Below are positions 51,591 through 59,256 of a stretch of DNA of 64,000 nucleotides, one piece after another (position 1 is the first letter of the stretch; each line of letters begins with the position of its first letter). The stretch comes from JALCLA01 sp965653565. Its GTDB lineage: Bacteria; Pseudomonadota; Gammaproteobacteria; Xanthomonadales; Xanthomonadaceae. Location of the stretch: positions 1 to 64,000 of the forward strand of contig CBFHAI010000002.1 of the NCBI GenBank assembly GCA_965653565.1, read 5' to 3'. The position numbers and the translations under genes were made by a program. Below the pieces are notes generated by a model. The model did no database searches. It saw only the letters and a list, made by a program, of their open reading frames with translations, and was not told the DNA's origin.

Positions 51591-51669
51591 GCTCCCCTCC
51601 GATCGTTCCCAGTGGCGACAGTCTGCACGCACCGGGCGGCGTGACAATAGGAATTTGTCACCTAGCTCG

Positions 51670-52041
51670 CTACTTTTCTGGCTTGAGAAGGTCGAGCAAC
51701 GCGCGTTGTCTGTGTTCGCTCAGGACGCGAAACCACATTAGCAAACCCAACTCGCGCGACGACTGCGCTCGTGCTGGGTCTATGCGATCCGTGCGCCCGT
51801 CGATCATGCCAGCGGCGCGCACTGCAGCCTTCGCTCGCGCAATGTCGTCGCATATCAGTTCGTCCAGCGACACCGAGAACACGCTGCGGATTTTTTGAAG
51901 GTGATCGAGGCTCGGCTGCGCGGCGTCGCGCTCCCACTTGCTGACCGTCGCCTTGGTGACGTCGACCTCATCCCCTACAAATTCTTGCGTCCAGCCACGC
52001 GACTCGCGCGCGGCGCGCAATCGCTGGCCGAAGGTGCTCAT
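51670..52041 (-). CDS. CI-like XRE repressor
   Basis: A 123-residue protein from the start at 52041. An N-terminal XRE HTH is at about 4-58 (FGQRLRAARESRGWTQEFVG, VTKATVSKWERDAAQPSLDH), and the C-terminal part is short, with no LexA-type Ser/Lys protease. It is divergent from a Cro-like gene across an operator region, the classic immunity switch. Short XRE-only repressors are usually inactivated by an antirepressor rather than RecA cleavage. Confidence 0.85.
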   Translation of the reverse strand: MSTFGQRLRAARESRGWTQEFVGDEVDVTKATVSKWERDAAQPSLDHLQKIRSVFSVSLDELICDDIARAKAAVRAAGMIDGRTDRIDPARAQSSRELGLLMWFRVLSEHRQRALLDLLKPEK

Positions 52042-52086
52042 GCGCACAGTTTGAACGGGTGCCCGCACCCTGTCGTGTCCATATAG

Positions 52087-52115
52087 TTGACAGCGTAGTC
52101 AACCATATGGATACT
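52087..52115 (+). promoter_or_regulatory. PR-like promoter with operator palindrome
   Basis: TTGACA (52087-52092), 17-bp spacer, GATACT (52110-52115) is close to the sigma-70 consensus. TTGAC-N6-GTCAA (52087-52102) is an inverted repeat covering the -35 box, so repressor bound there would block the promoter. Initiation 6-7 bp past the -10 falls on the ATG at 52122. Confidence 0.75.
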
Positions 52116-52121
52116 TCGTCC

Positions 52122-52331
52122 ATGCCTACCCGGAAGCCAAACCCAATCGCCAGCGCTCGCCAAACCAAGGGTTTGACGCAGAGCGAGCTGGCAAAACGCA
52201 TCAAGGCGACCCGAAGCTCGGTAGCCAATTGGGAAACCGATGTGTGTCCGCCACCGCCAGCAGCCGCGCTTCGGCTGCGTAAGGAGCTGGGCCTGTCTCT
52301 TGACCGGATTTATTCCAGGGCAGGGGACTGA
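52122..52331 (+). CDS. Cro-like XRE repressor
   Basis: A 69-residue protein (MPTRKPNPIASARQTKGLTQ, then SELAKRIKATRSSVANWE), a single XRE HTH domain of Cro size. ATG 52122 is chosen because the promoter would start transcription there; ATG 52107 lies between the -35 and -10 boxes and cannot be in that transcript. It stands opposite the CI-like gene. Confidence 0.8.
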   Translation: MPTRKPNPIASARQTKGLTQSELAKRIKATRSSVANWETDVCPPPPAAALRLRKELGLSLDRIYSRAGD

Positions 52332-52334
52332 CGC

Positions 52335-53159
52335 ATGCGCCTCATCCCCTACATTCGCGTAAGCACCGACGAGCAGGCCGACCACGGCCACAGCCTCACG
52401 GCGCAGCGGCACACGCTGACACGCTTCGGTGAGCAGGGCGCGCACTTCCTGCTCGAAACTCTTGCCGACGAAGGCGTGAGCGGCGGGCGCGACCTGGGCA
52501 AGCGGAAGGGCGGGGCGATGTTGCTTGCGCAACTGCGTTCCGGCATCGCGGATGGTGTGGTCGTCACTCGCATGGATCGGCTGTTCCGCGATCTGTACGA
52601 CGCCCTCGGATTCTTTCGCGAGGCCAACCGCCGCGGCTGGGCCGTGGTGAGTGCTACAGAAATGATCGACACGGCCACGCCCGGCGGCGAGCTGCAGCTC
52701 CACCTCATGCTTGCGACGGCTCAGTACGAACGCCGCATCGCGAGCATGCGCACGGCGGCGGTGTCGGCATCGCTGCGCGAGCGCGGCAAGGTGTACGGCA
52801 CGACGCCTTACGGCTGCGTCGCGATCGACGGCGCGCTTGTGCGCGACCCGCGCACCTGGGGCATTCGCGAGCAGATCGTCGAATGGCACAACGGTCGCCG
52901 GTATTCCCTCGGAACCATTCGCGGAATGCTCTACGACCTGCGCATTGCAGCGCCGGCCGGCGGCAGGCGCTGGGGCCGCTCCAGCATCGCTGGCGTCATC
53001 GAAACCCATGACTCGCTTTCCCATCTCCCCCTGCTCACTGCTGAGCACGATGCACCGCGCGCCTCCCTCACGAATGAAGCCGAGGTTTCACATGAATCAG
53101 AGATTGGACATAACTCGCCTGCCGCAACCACGGCCAATGGCTTGCGGCACGGGCACTGA
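52335..53159 (+). CDS. serine recombinase
   Basis: A 274-residue protein. Its resolvase/invertase domain begins MRLIPYIRVSTDEQADHGHS with catalytic Ser10 and continues to VVTRMDRLFRDLYDAL and the helix-E region (QLHLMLATAQYERRIAS, about 118-136). A short recombinase-type domain follows (YGTTPYGCVAIDG, about 155-167). It is smaller than large serine integrases (450 aa or more), so inversion, resolution or a truncated integrase are possible. It is 3 bp after the Cro-like gene, i.e. in the early transcript. Confidence 0.88.
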   Translation: MRLIPYIRVSTDEQADHGHSLTAQRHTLTRFGEQGAHFLLETLADEGVSGGRDLGKRKGGAMLLAQLRSGIADGVVVTRMDRLFRDLYDALGFFREANRRGWAVVSATEMIDTATPGGELQLHLMLATAQYERRIASMRTAAVSASLRERGKVYGTTPYGCVAIDGALVRDPRTWGIREQIVEWHNGRRYSLGTIRGMLYDLRIAAPAGGRRWGRSSIAGVIETHDSLSHLPLLTAEHDAPRASLTNEAEVSHESEIGHNSPAATTANGLRHGH

Positions 53160-53409
53160 CGTGGACGCCAACGCCGACAACGTTGCCTTGGTGAAGCGCG
53201 CACAGCGCGACGCTTTGTCGGAGACGTTGCGCCAGATCGACAGCGAAACGTCTGGCGCCGCAGCGCAAGTCATCATCGCCCAGGCGATCGGGGAACTCGA
53301 CAACGACCTCGATCTGCTCACCGACGCGGACCGCGAACTGGTCGCGTCGATGGCCGCGGAACTGGGGCTGGTAGCGGCGATCGAAGTAGTGCCGGCGGTG
53401 GCGTCGTGA
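53092..53409 (+). CDS. early-operon hypothetical protein, about 105 aa
   Basis: In-frame starts are 53092 (GAGG 6 nt upstream, chosen), 53137 and GTG 53161. The C-terminal 80 residues are acidic/helical (ADNVALVKRAQRDALSETLR). It overlaps the recombinase end by 68 bp. Confidence 0.55.
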   Translation: MNQRLDITRLPQPRPMACGTGTDVDANADNVALVKRAQRDALSETLRQIDSETSGAAAQVIIAQAIGELDNDLDLLTDADRELVASMAAELGLVAAIEVVPAVAS

Positions 53410-53699
53410 GCGTGCATTCGTCGGACGATCGAGCTTTCTCTTTCTGTTCTGTGCCGTTGGCGACCACGGTCTTTGCCGGGCCGAGAACGAAGGAAGAGTT
53501 CGATCGAATCTCTCTGCCGGCAACCGTGCACGACTGGCAACCGTGCAAGACGACGACGCTCTGCAAGAATGATGGTCGCGAATGGGAGCGGCGCTGTCAC
53601 AGCAAGTTCGTTGAAACCGCAGCGCTCCACGTCATTTTCCAGTGGTTCGACGAGCGCCCTGTCGGCTCGGCCGCTGTCGCCGGCGGAGCCGGCCAATGA
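53406..53699 (+). CDS. early-operon hypothetical protein, 97 aa
   Basis: GTGA overlap with the previous gene. Small protein with three Cys and a Trp-rich C-terminal half (ALHVIFQWFDERPVG). No family recognised. Confidence 0.55.
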   Translation: MSVHSSDDRAFSFCSVPLATTVFAGPRTKEEFDRISLPATVHDWQPCKTTTLCKNDGREWERRCHSKFVETAALHVIFQWFDERPVGSAAVAGGAGQ

Positions 53700-53974
53700 C
53701 CGCCGCCGCGAAGATGGACGGGGCGCAGGGTGGGCTTTCGACGAAGCGGTCGCCGCGCATGGCTGTGACTGGCCGCCTGTTCCAAGCCCGCATGTGGCGC
53801 AAGTACGCGATGGAATGGGACTTGCCTACGACCGACCTACGTCGTCGTTGGGTCGAATCGATCCTGCAAATTTCGCGCGCTGATTGCGTTCGCCGGGCGC
53901 GCGTGAACGTCCGGCTGGCACGCAGGCTGAATCGGCGCGCCGCAATCGCCAAGGCACAAGGAGGGCGGTCGTGA
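53696..53974 (+). CDS. early-operon basic protein, 92 aa
   Basis: ATGA overlap. Arg-rich helical protein (MAVTGRLFQARMWRKYAMEW, RADCVRRARVNVRLARRLNR). It could bind nucleic acid; no motif identified. Confidence 0.55.
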   Translation: MTAAAKMDGAQGGLSTKRSPRMAVTGRLFQARMWRKYAMEWDLPTTDLRRRWVESILQISRADCVRRARVNVRLARRLNRRAAIAKAQGGRS

Positions 53975-54183
53975 GCGCGCCAATCGGAATGCGTCAACTA
54001 TTGGTTGGCGCAGCGCTGCTCGGCGCGCTAGCAGTCTCGGCGACGCCTGATTACTCGGGGCCGAAGGTGGCGAGCTGCGGGAGGCGTGATCGCGATCCCG
54101 AGGAATCAAAGGCGCGACTCACCAAGGCGGAGAAGAAACGGGCTCGTAAGGCGGCTCAGCGCATGAAGTTGGTGCAGCCATGA
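53971..54183 (+). CDS. small membrane protein with Lys/Arg-rich tail, 70 aa
   Basis: GTG 53971 overlaps the previous stop (GTGA) with GGAGGG upstream. An N-terminal hydrophobic helix (LLVGAALLGALAVSA) is followed by a very basic C-terminus (RLTKAEKKRARKAAQRMK). Confidence 0.6.
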   Translation: MSAPIGMRQLLVGAALLGALAVSATPDYSGPKVASCGRRDRDPEESKARLTKAEKKRARKAAQRMKLVQP

Positions 54184-54782
54184 GTGCGCGCCCGACCCGT
54201 ACACAAACGATTCTTTCGCACGTGCACGACGCGCTCCGCAACACACGGCTGACCGAGCGCGCGTTCGCCGATGCGGTCGTCGACGTGTACCACGAACGCA
54301 CCGCGCTGCATGACCGCACCGTCGAGTTCCACGCAGGCGCAACCGTCGACGCCGTTGAAGCTGCGCAGCGTGCGAACGCGCAGATATTCAAGCGCATGGT
54401 CGAGGGTCACGTTCGCCTGCCGGCTGACATTGAAGAGGCGGTCGTGCTCGCGCTGCCGGAACCGTACCGGCGCAGTTGTATCGCAGCGCTCGCCGATCGC
54501 ATGGAGTTGCTGCCGATTCCGAAGCCAAGCCCGCAGTCGCGCGCACAACTGGCGACGGCGGCCGACCTGCTCACCGAATGCGGCGACACGCTGCAACGCC
54601 TAGCGCCGATGTTCGATGACGGCGTCATCGACTTCCGTGATCGACCGCACGCGCCCGCCGCGCTGCGCGAACTCGATCAACTCATTGCTGCGGCGGTGTG
54701 TCTCCGAACGCAGATCAGCGCCGGCACCGCTGGCGATTCCGTCGTCACTTCACTGAGGAGTGTTCCCAATGTCAACGTCTAA
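54180..54782 (+). CDS. early-operon helical protein, 200 aa
   Basis: ATGA overlap. It reads as a phage-type regulatory or replication helper: ILSHVHDALRNTRLTERAFA, VDAVEAAQRANAQIFKRMVE, then an Arg/Pro-rich middle. It contains helices that could form an HTH (about 60-80), but no known family was recognised. Confidence 0.6.
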   Translation: MSARPTRTQTILSHVHDALRNTRLTERAFADAVVDVYHERTALHDRTVEFHAGATVDAVEAAQRANAQIFKRMVEGHVRLPADIEEAVVLALPEPYRRSCIAALADRMELLPIPKPSPQSRAQLATAADLLTECGDTLQRLAPMFDDGVIDFRDRPHAPAALRELDQLIAAAVCLRTQISAGTAGDSVVTSLRSVPNVNV

Positions 54783-55146
54783 GCGGCCGCTCGTGGGGCC
54801 GGTCACCGCGGTTGTGTGCACCATCGGTTTTATCCTCGGAGTTCTGTTGCTCGCGATGGGCCTGGATTCCACCGCTCGCGCGGGAGGCCTTCCGCCTTCG
54901 CCGCTGCGCATCTATCCGGCCGTGTGCGAAGTGCCGTATGCGCTACAGGGTGGCGAGCGGGCGGTGCTGGTGTGCGATGCGCCAGTGCCGCGCGGCGGCC
55001 TGGAAGGCATTGTGCAGTTCGCGAGCGGGCACGAATCCGTCGACGTGTCGCTCATCGCGAAGCTGCATCGTGGCACGGCCATCTTTGCGGTATCGAATCG
55101 GTCTGCCGATCCGGTCAACGCCACCGCTCGTGGAGAGCAGTGGTGA
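54769..55146 (+). CDS. small membrane-anchored protein, 125 aa
   Basis: ATG 54769 has GAGGAG 8 nt upstream. It has one TM segment (about 12-33: TAVVCTIGFILGVLLLAMG) and an exported beta-rich domain with two Cys (AVCEVPYAL, AVLVCDAPV). Reminiscent of a periplasmic immunity or moron protein. Confidence 0.65.
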   Translation: MSTSKRPLVGPVTAVVCTIGFILGVLLLAMGLDSTARAGGLPPSPLRIYPAVCEVPYALQGGERAVLVCDAPVPRGGLEGIVQFASGHESVDVSLIAKLHRGTAIFAVSNRSADPVNATARGEQW

Positions 55147-55151
55147 TCCCT

Positions 55152-55234
55152 TCGCCCGTCCGGTGCGTTCCCTCGGCGCTCCCCACGCCGGCACCTGCGC
55201 AACGCGGTGCACGCGCCGGACGGGCGATTTTTTT
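55152..55234 (+). terminator. intrinsic terminator with long loop
   Basis: CGCCCGTCCGG (55153-55163) and CCGGACGGGCG (55216-55226) pair over 11 bp and are followed by seven T's. The loop is 52 nt. It would end the first early transcript. Confidence 0.7.
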
Positions 55235-55438
55235 CTTGAGCGCGCTGCGGCGCGCGGCCCGTTCTATCGGTGCCTTCGTCGGGGGTCTCGTCACTCTCGG
55301 CCGTGCCGGCGGGACGCGCTCCTCAGCGCATTCGAAACCACAGGGCGCGCGCAGGGGAGGGGCAGGGAGCCCCTTCGCCCCGATGCCACATACCCCCGTT
55401 CCTGCGCGCGGGGCTGCTCTCTCTTCCAAGGAATCGAC
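55235..55438. other. GC-rich gap upstream of the 60-aa gene
   Basis: Open reading frames continue through it from the previous gene's end, but they cross the terminator and lack coding character. It contains G/C-rich inverted stretches (around 55350-55382). A promoter for the following gene presumably lies here. Confidence 0.4.
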
Positions 55439-55621
55439 ATGCAACAAAACCATCCCTTCGCCTTCGGGCAAAAGGTCGCCGTCGCTGGCACCGAAATCAA
55501 CGGCACCGTCGTGGGCTTCTGGTACGAAAAGAGTTCGTGCCAAGTCCGCGTTCGCTACGAAGCCAAAGACGGCGGCCTGCGGAACGACTGGGTCGACGCA
55601 ACCGACGCCATCGCGCACTGA
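55439..55621 (+). CDS. 60-residue beta-barrel-like protein
   Basis: ATG 55439 has AAGGA 6 nt upstream. The product MQQNHPFAFGQKVAVAGTEI followed by GTVVGFWYEKSSCQVRVRYE is a compact strand-rich SH3/Tudor-like domain. The gene stands alone between two hairpins. Confidence 0.65.
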   Translation: MQQNHPFAFGQKVAVAGTEINGTVVGFWYEKSSCQVRVRYEAKDGGLRNDWVDATDAIAH

Positions 55622-55641
55622 TCCGACCGCACAAAAAGCAA

Positions 55642-55665
55642 CGCCCGAGGCTGGAACCTCGGGCG
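55642..55665. other. 9-bp hairpin between small genes
   Basis: CGCCCGAGG / CCTCGGGCG, loop CTGGAA. An A-run (55633-55637) precedes it, so it may act as a terminator on the minus strand. Confidence 0.5.
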
Positions 55666-55703
55666 CTGCAGATCGCCTTCCGACCCTCACTAGGACTTCA
55701 GGC

Positions 55704-55910
55704 ATGGACACTCTACAACAAGCCCGCGCGCCGTCGCGCGTGGGTGTGGTGACGTACGCGCTCGCGCTGACAATCAGCGCCAGGCGTATCGCGATTAAGA
55801 CAGGCGCCGACGCGACCCAGTTGGCTCGCGCCGCGGTGATCGCCTACCGCGCCACCGGCAACCTTCACGACGGCAAGCGCGCGATTTTCGCGGCGGGCGG
55901 TGCAGCGTGA
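55704..55910 (+). CDS. 68-residue hypothetical protein
   Basis: ATG 55704 with GGA 8 nt upstream. Helical, Ala-rich (GVVTYALALTISARRIAIKT, ATQLARAAVIAYRATGNLHD). It ends in a GTGA overlap with the cupin gene. Confidence 0.6.
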   Translation: MDTLQQARAPSRVGVVTYALALTISARRIAIKTGADATQLARAAVIAYRATGNLHDGKRAIFAAGGAA

Positions 55911-56425
55911 TCCGCCGCCTGGGGCTGTGGATCGCGGACGCGATCATCCGCCGCGCGATGCGCACGCCGTACACGCACCTCGCCGGCTACATGGAACGCT
56001 TCTGGTTCCTGCGCATCGGCTCACTGGGCGAGGGCGAGTCAGGCCCGTATCCGTACATTGGCGCGCGGGTGCATCACATCCTGCGCAGCGACAACGATCG
56101 GCATTTCCACGATCACCCGTGGCCGTTCGTGACGATCATTCTGCGCGGGGGATATTTCGAGCAGCGACCGACGCTGAACGCGCGCGGCCAGGTGATCGGA
56201 ATAACGGAGACATGGCACGGACCGGGGTCGGTGTTGTTCCGGCGCGCGCGTGATCTGCACAAGCTCGTGCTGCCCGCCGGCCGCACGGCATGGACGCTGT
56301 TCTGCACCGGACCCAAGTCGCAAACGTGGGGCTTCCTCGTCGACGGCCGGAAGGTGCCATGGCGCGAATACGTCGGGCCGGACGGAAGCGACTTCGCGCA
56401 GGGGGTGGAACATGCTTCCCCGTAA
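55907..56425 (+). CDS. cupin-fold protein
   Basis: A 172-residue protein (GTG start, overlap). The HFHDHPWPFVTIILRGGY core followed by 'P.g......H' gives the cupin metal-binding His/His/(Glu)/His set, then WTLFCTGPKSQTWGF. Enzymatic or sensor role unknown; phages carry such cupins without known substrate. Confidence 0.7.
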   Translation: MIRRLGLWIADAIIRRAMRTPYTHLAGYMERFWFLRIGSLGEGESGPYPYIGARVHHILRSDNDRHFHDHPWPFVTIILRGGYFEQRPTLNARGQVIGITETWHGPGSVLFRRARDLHKLVLPAGRTAWTLFCTGPKSQTWGFLVDGRKVPWREYVGPDGSDFAQGVEHASP

Positions 56426-57323
56426 CCTCACGCTGTTCCGCTTCCCGTCGACGATCCGCGACACGCTGACGGGCATCGATGCCTTCCTCCCTGCGCGCGC
56501 CCTCAAGAGCGTGGGGCCCCTCGAACTCTCTTCCCGCGGCTTCGTTTCGCCCTTCGGTGCCGGCGAGCAACAGCTTAGCTATCGCAGTGGGCATGCAATT
56601 CTGTTCACCGTGGGCGGTGAGGACAAAATCCTGCCGAGCGCCGTCGTGAACAAGGCACTCTCCGAACGCCTGGACGCGATCCGCGAGGGCGAAGGCCGCA
56701 ACGTCAGCGGTCGCGAGCGCAAGCGCATCAAAGACGAAGTGCTCACCGATCTGCTGCCGCGCGCCTTCGCCCGGCCCAGCCGCGTCAATGCGTGGACAGA
56801 CATCGAGGACGGTTGGCTCGTTGTCGACACCGCGAACCGCCGCGTCGGTGAGAGCGTGGTGACGCAACTGCGCGAGGCCTTCGGTTCCTTTCCGGCGCTG
56901 CCGGTCAACGCCGAATCATCCGTGCGCGCACTGCTCACGGCGTGGTTGACCGGCGAGGCATTGCCGAAAGGCTTCGCCATCGGTGACGAGTGCGAGCTGC
57001 GCGACCCCGTAGACGCTGGCGCAGTCGTCCGCTGCAAACGGCAGGAACTCGACAGCGATGAGGTTCGCGAGCACGTGAAGGCCGGCAAGCAATGCTTCGC
57101 GTTGGAGCTGATCTTTGAGGATCGGCTCGCGTTCGTCCTCAGCGAGACGCTTGTCGTTCGCAAACTGCGCTTCCTCGAAACAGCGACGGAAGCGCTTGAA
57201 CGCGACGAGCGCGATAGCCTTCGCGCGGAAATCGACGCGACCTTCGCGCTCGTGAAAGGCGAAGTGCAACGGTTGCTTCGCGCCCTTGAATCGGCGCTCT
57301 CGCTTTCGGGAGCCGACGCATGA
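56412..57323 (+). CDS. rdgC: recombination-associated protein RdgC
   Basis: A 303-residue protein, the length of host RdgC. The N-terminus LPRNLTLFRFPSTI and then PLELSSRGFVSPFG match the RdgC start; ILPSAVVNKALSERL and LTDLLPRAFAR are RdgC core motifs. RdgC is a ring-forming DNA-binding protein that limits RecA. Start ATG 56412 overlaps the cupin gene by 14 bp. A phage copy could keep host RecA in check or protect its own replication forks. Confidence 0.9.
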   Translation: MLPRNLTLFRFPSTIRDTLTGIDAFLPARALKSVGPLELSSRGFVSPFGAGEQQLSYRSGHAILFTVGGEDKILPSAVVNKALSERLDAIREGEGRNVSGRERKRIKDEVLTDLLPRAFARPSRVNAWTDIEDGWLVVDTANRRVGESVVTQLREAFGSFPALPVNAESSVRALLTAWLTGEALPKGFAIGDECELRDPVDAGAVVRCKRQELDSDEVREHVKAGKQCFALELIFEDRLAFVLSETLVVRKLRFLETATEALERDERDSLRAEIDATFALVKGEVQRLLRALESALSLSGADA

Positions 57324-57559
57324 ATACCATCGTCGAACAGTGGGCGGACTACGAAGCGAAGGTCGTTCCGCGCGACGCGCCTTCGGTGCAGCGTAAGGAA
57401 ATGCGCCGAGCGTTCTACGCAGGCGCGCACGCTGCGCTGATGATGCTTCACAAGTTGGCGGGTGAACCGATTTCCGAAGACGCTGGGGCTGCCGTCCTCG
57501 AAGGGTTACACCTAGAGGCCCGCGCCTTCGCCTTGGCGGTCGAGCAGGGGAGGGCATAG
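57320..57559 (+). CDS. early-operon hypothetical protein, 79 aa
   Basis: ATGA overlap. Helical (YEAKVVPRDAPSVQRKEMRR), with no recognised motif. Confidence 0.6.
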   Translation: MNTIVEQWADYEAKVVPRDAPSVQRKEMRRAFYAGAHAALMMLHKLAGEPISEDAGAAVLEGLHLEARAFALAVEQGRA

Positions 57560-57561
57560 CC

Positions 57562-57828
57562 ATGGCCTGCACTTGCGCATTCACGGTCGAGAAGAACCTC
57601 GCCGCCATCTACCCGAATGCCGCCATCGTGAAGCCGATCCTCATGCTCGACGGTCGCGCGCACGACGAGTATCCGGTCGAAGTGGCGCTATACCGACGGG
57701 ACGGAACTCGGCGCGGCAAACTTCCGGCGCTGTTCGCCACCTACTGTCCCTTCTGCGGTGTGGCATATCGTGCGCACAAGCCCGACGTGGCGCCGGAAGT
57801 CAGCGCGTTGGAGGTGTCCAATGCGTAG
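57562..57828 (+). CDS. small Cys-containing protein, 88 aa
   Basis: Two Cys pairs: CTC near the start and YCPFCGVAY near residue 59, forming a possible zinc ribbon. It is 2 bp after the previous gene and ends 8 bp inside the second tyrosine recombinase. Confidence 0.6.
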   Translation: MACTCAFTVEKNLAAIYPNAAIVKPILMLDGRAHDEYPVEVALYRRDGTRRGKLPALFATYCPFCGVAYRAHKPDVAPEVSALEVSNA

Positions 57829-58768
57829 CCTCGTCGCAATCTCTGCGGTCATCACGTTGGCGGACGGCATCGCCAGCTATATCGAGCGCCTGCGTCGTCG
57901 TGGCCGGGCCGCGAATACTTTGGCCGCCTACCAGTCCGACCTGACGCAGTACGCGCTCTATGTCGATGCGCGCGGTGATTCCGCGCTCATCGGCTTGCAG
58001 TCGCAACGCCAAGTGTCCGGCTGGCTCGATGCATTGTCGGCCGAGGGCGTCATCGAGCGAAGTCAGTCCCGCAAGCTGACGGTGCTGCGCGGGTTCTTTC
58101 GGTTCGCGCGCGCCGAGGGCTGGCTGGGGCACGACCCGACCGGCGACGAGTCGGTGAAGTTTCGGGCCAAGCGCGTCATCGCGCCTGAAATGGATGCGCT
58201 GTGGTTGCTCGTCGAGTCGATTCCGCGCGCGACGCGCAACGACCTGCGCGATCGGGCGATGCTCCGCCTGGCGCTCGACTCCGCCATCCGCATCGGCGAG
58301 TGCGCCGCACTGGATATCCCCGGCGTCGGCAGCCAAAGCACCATCGATCTGCCGCGCAAGCTCGTGCACGTCGTCGGCAAGGGCGGAGACACGGAAACCG
58401 TGGCGATCAACGATCGCACCGTGCGCGTCGTGGAAGAGTGGTTGCACATTCGGCCCTTCGCTGCCGTCGATGGCGAAGTCGCGTTGTTTGTCTCGAACCG
58501 CGGCCGGCGCATGTCTCGGCAAGGCCTGCACGAAATGTTCAAGCTGCGCGCGCGCGGGGCAGGCCTGAGCGACCTGCATTGGCACCTCATGCGTCACCGG
58601 CGCATCGGCCAGATTTACGACACCTTGGGCGCGAAGGTCGCGCAGGCGCATGCACGCCACGCCAACACCGCCACGACGGAAAACGTCTATGGGCACCACG
58701 GCGAGAGCACGACGCGCGCGCTGATCCGCAACCACGCCGACCTCGACGCGGGGAGGTTGAGCCAATGA
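57821..58768 (+). CDS. tyrosine recombinase, copy 2
   Basis: A 315-residue protein with a core-binding domain (15-100: LADGIASYIERLRRRGRAAN) and catalytic residues Arg157 (AIRIGE), His255-x-x-Arg258 (HLMR), His280 (RHAN) and Tyr290 (NVYGHH). The order and spacing match the family, although the loop after His280 is unusually polar. It lies in the early operon, so it may be a second integrase, a resolvase or a remnant. Confidence 0.85.
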   Translation: MRSLVAISAVITLADGIASYIERLRRRGRAANTLAAYQSDLTQYALYVDARGDSALIGLQSQRQVSGWLDALSAEGVIERSQSRKLTVLRGFFRFARAEGWLGHDPTGDESVKFRAKRVIAPEMDALWLLVESIPRATRNDLRDRAMLRLALDSAIRIGECAALDIPGVGSQSTIDLPRKLVHVVGKGGDTETVAINDRTVRVVEEWLHIRPFAAVDGEVALFVSNRGRRMSRQGLHEMFKLRARGAGLSDLHWHLMRHRRIGQIYDTLGAKVAQAHARHANTATTENVYGHHGESTTRALIRNHADLDAGRLSQ

Positions 58769-59253
58769 GCAGCATGACCGGTATTCAACTTGCCGCGATG
58801 CGCGCCGCGCAGCGTGGGTCGTGGGAATTGGCCGACGCGATCGAGGTGTTGCATCGGGTGGAGCAGGGCAGCGCATTGTTTGGCGTGCGCTTAGGTCGGC
58901 GTCTCGCGGCCTTCGTGTACAGCGACGCGGACGTTTCGCTCTATGACGATTGCGCAGTTTGTAACGGCTGCGGTTACGTCTGCGATGCGGATGGTTTTAG
59001 AACCAAGGAAAAGTGTGTTTCATGCGGGGACACGTTCCAGACCGCTCGCACCGCTGAGGCCTTGCTCGAAGAAGCCGAAGACGCATATGCCGAAACACTC
59101 AACGGCGATGCGCTCGACATCGAAGAACTTCCGATGCGTCCCGGTGGCGTGATTACCCACGAGCAGGCACAGAAGATCGTCGCCGAGTACCGCGCGAGCC
59201 TCGCCGTTCCGCCCGACCAACCGCCGATGCTTCCCCTCACGCAGGCCGCCTAG
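58765..59253 (+). CDS. zinc-ribbon protein, 162 aa
   Basis: ATGA overlap. A helical N-terminus, then CAVCNGCGYVCD and CVSCGDTF (about 65-88), a DnaJ-like zinc-ribbon pattern with CxxC repeats, and an acidic helical end. Possible DNA or RNA binding role. Confidence 0.6.
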   Translation: MSSMTGIQLAAMRAAQRGSWELADAIEVLHRVEQGSALFGVRLGRRLAAFVYSDADVSLYDDCAVCNGCGYVCDADGFRTKEKCVSCGDTFQTARTAEALLEEAEDAYAETLNGDALDIEELPMRPGGVITHEQAQKIVAEYRASLAVPPDQPPMLPLTQAA

Positions 59254-59256
59254 CCC

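Noticed and set aside
55143..55910. GTG-initiated ORF following the 125-aa membrane protein (GTGA overlap)
   Set aside because: It reads through the terminator hairpin and T-run at 55153-55234 and overlaps two better-supported small genes.
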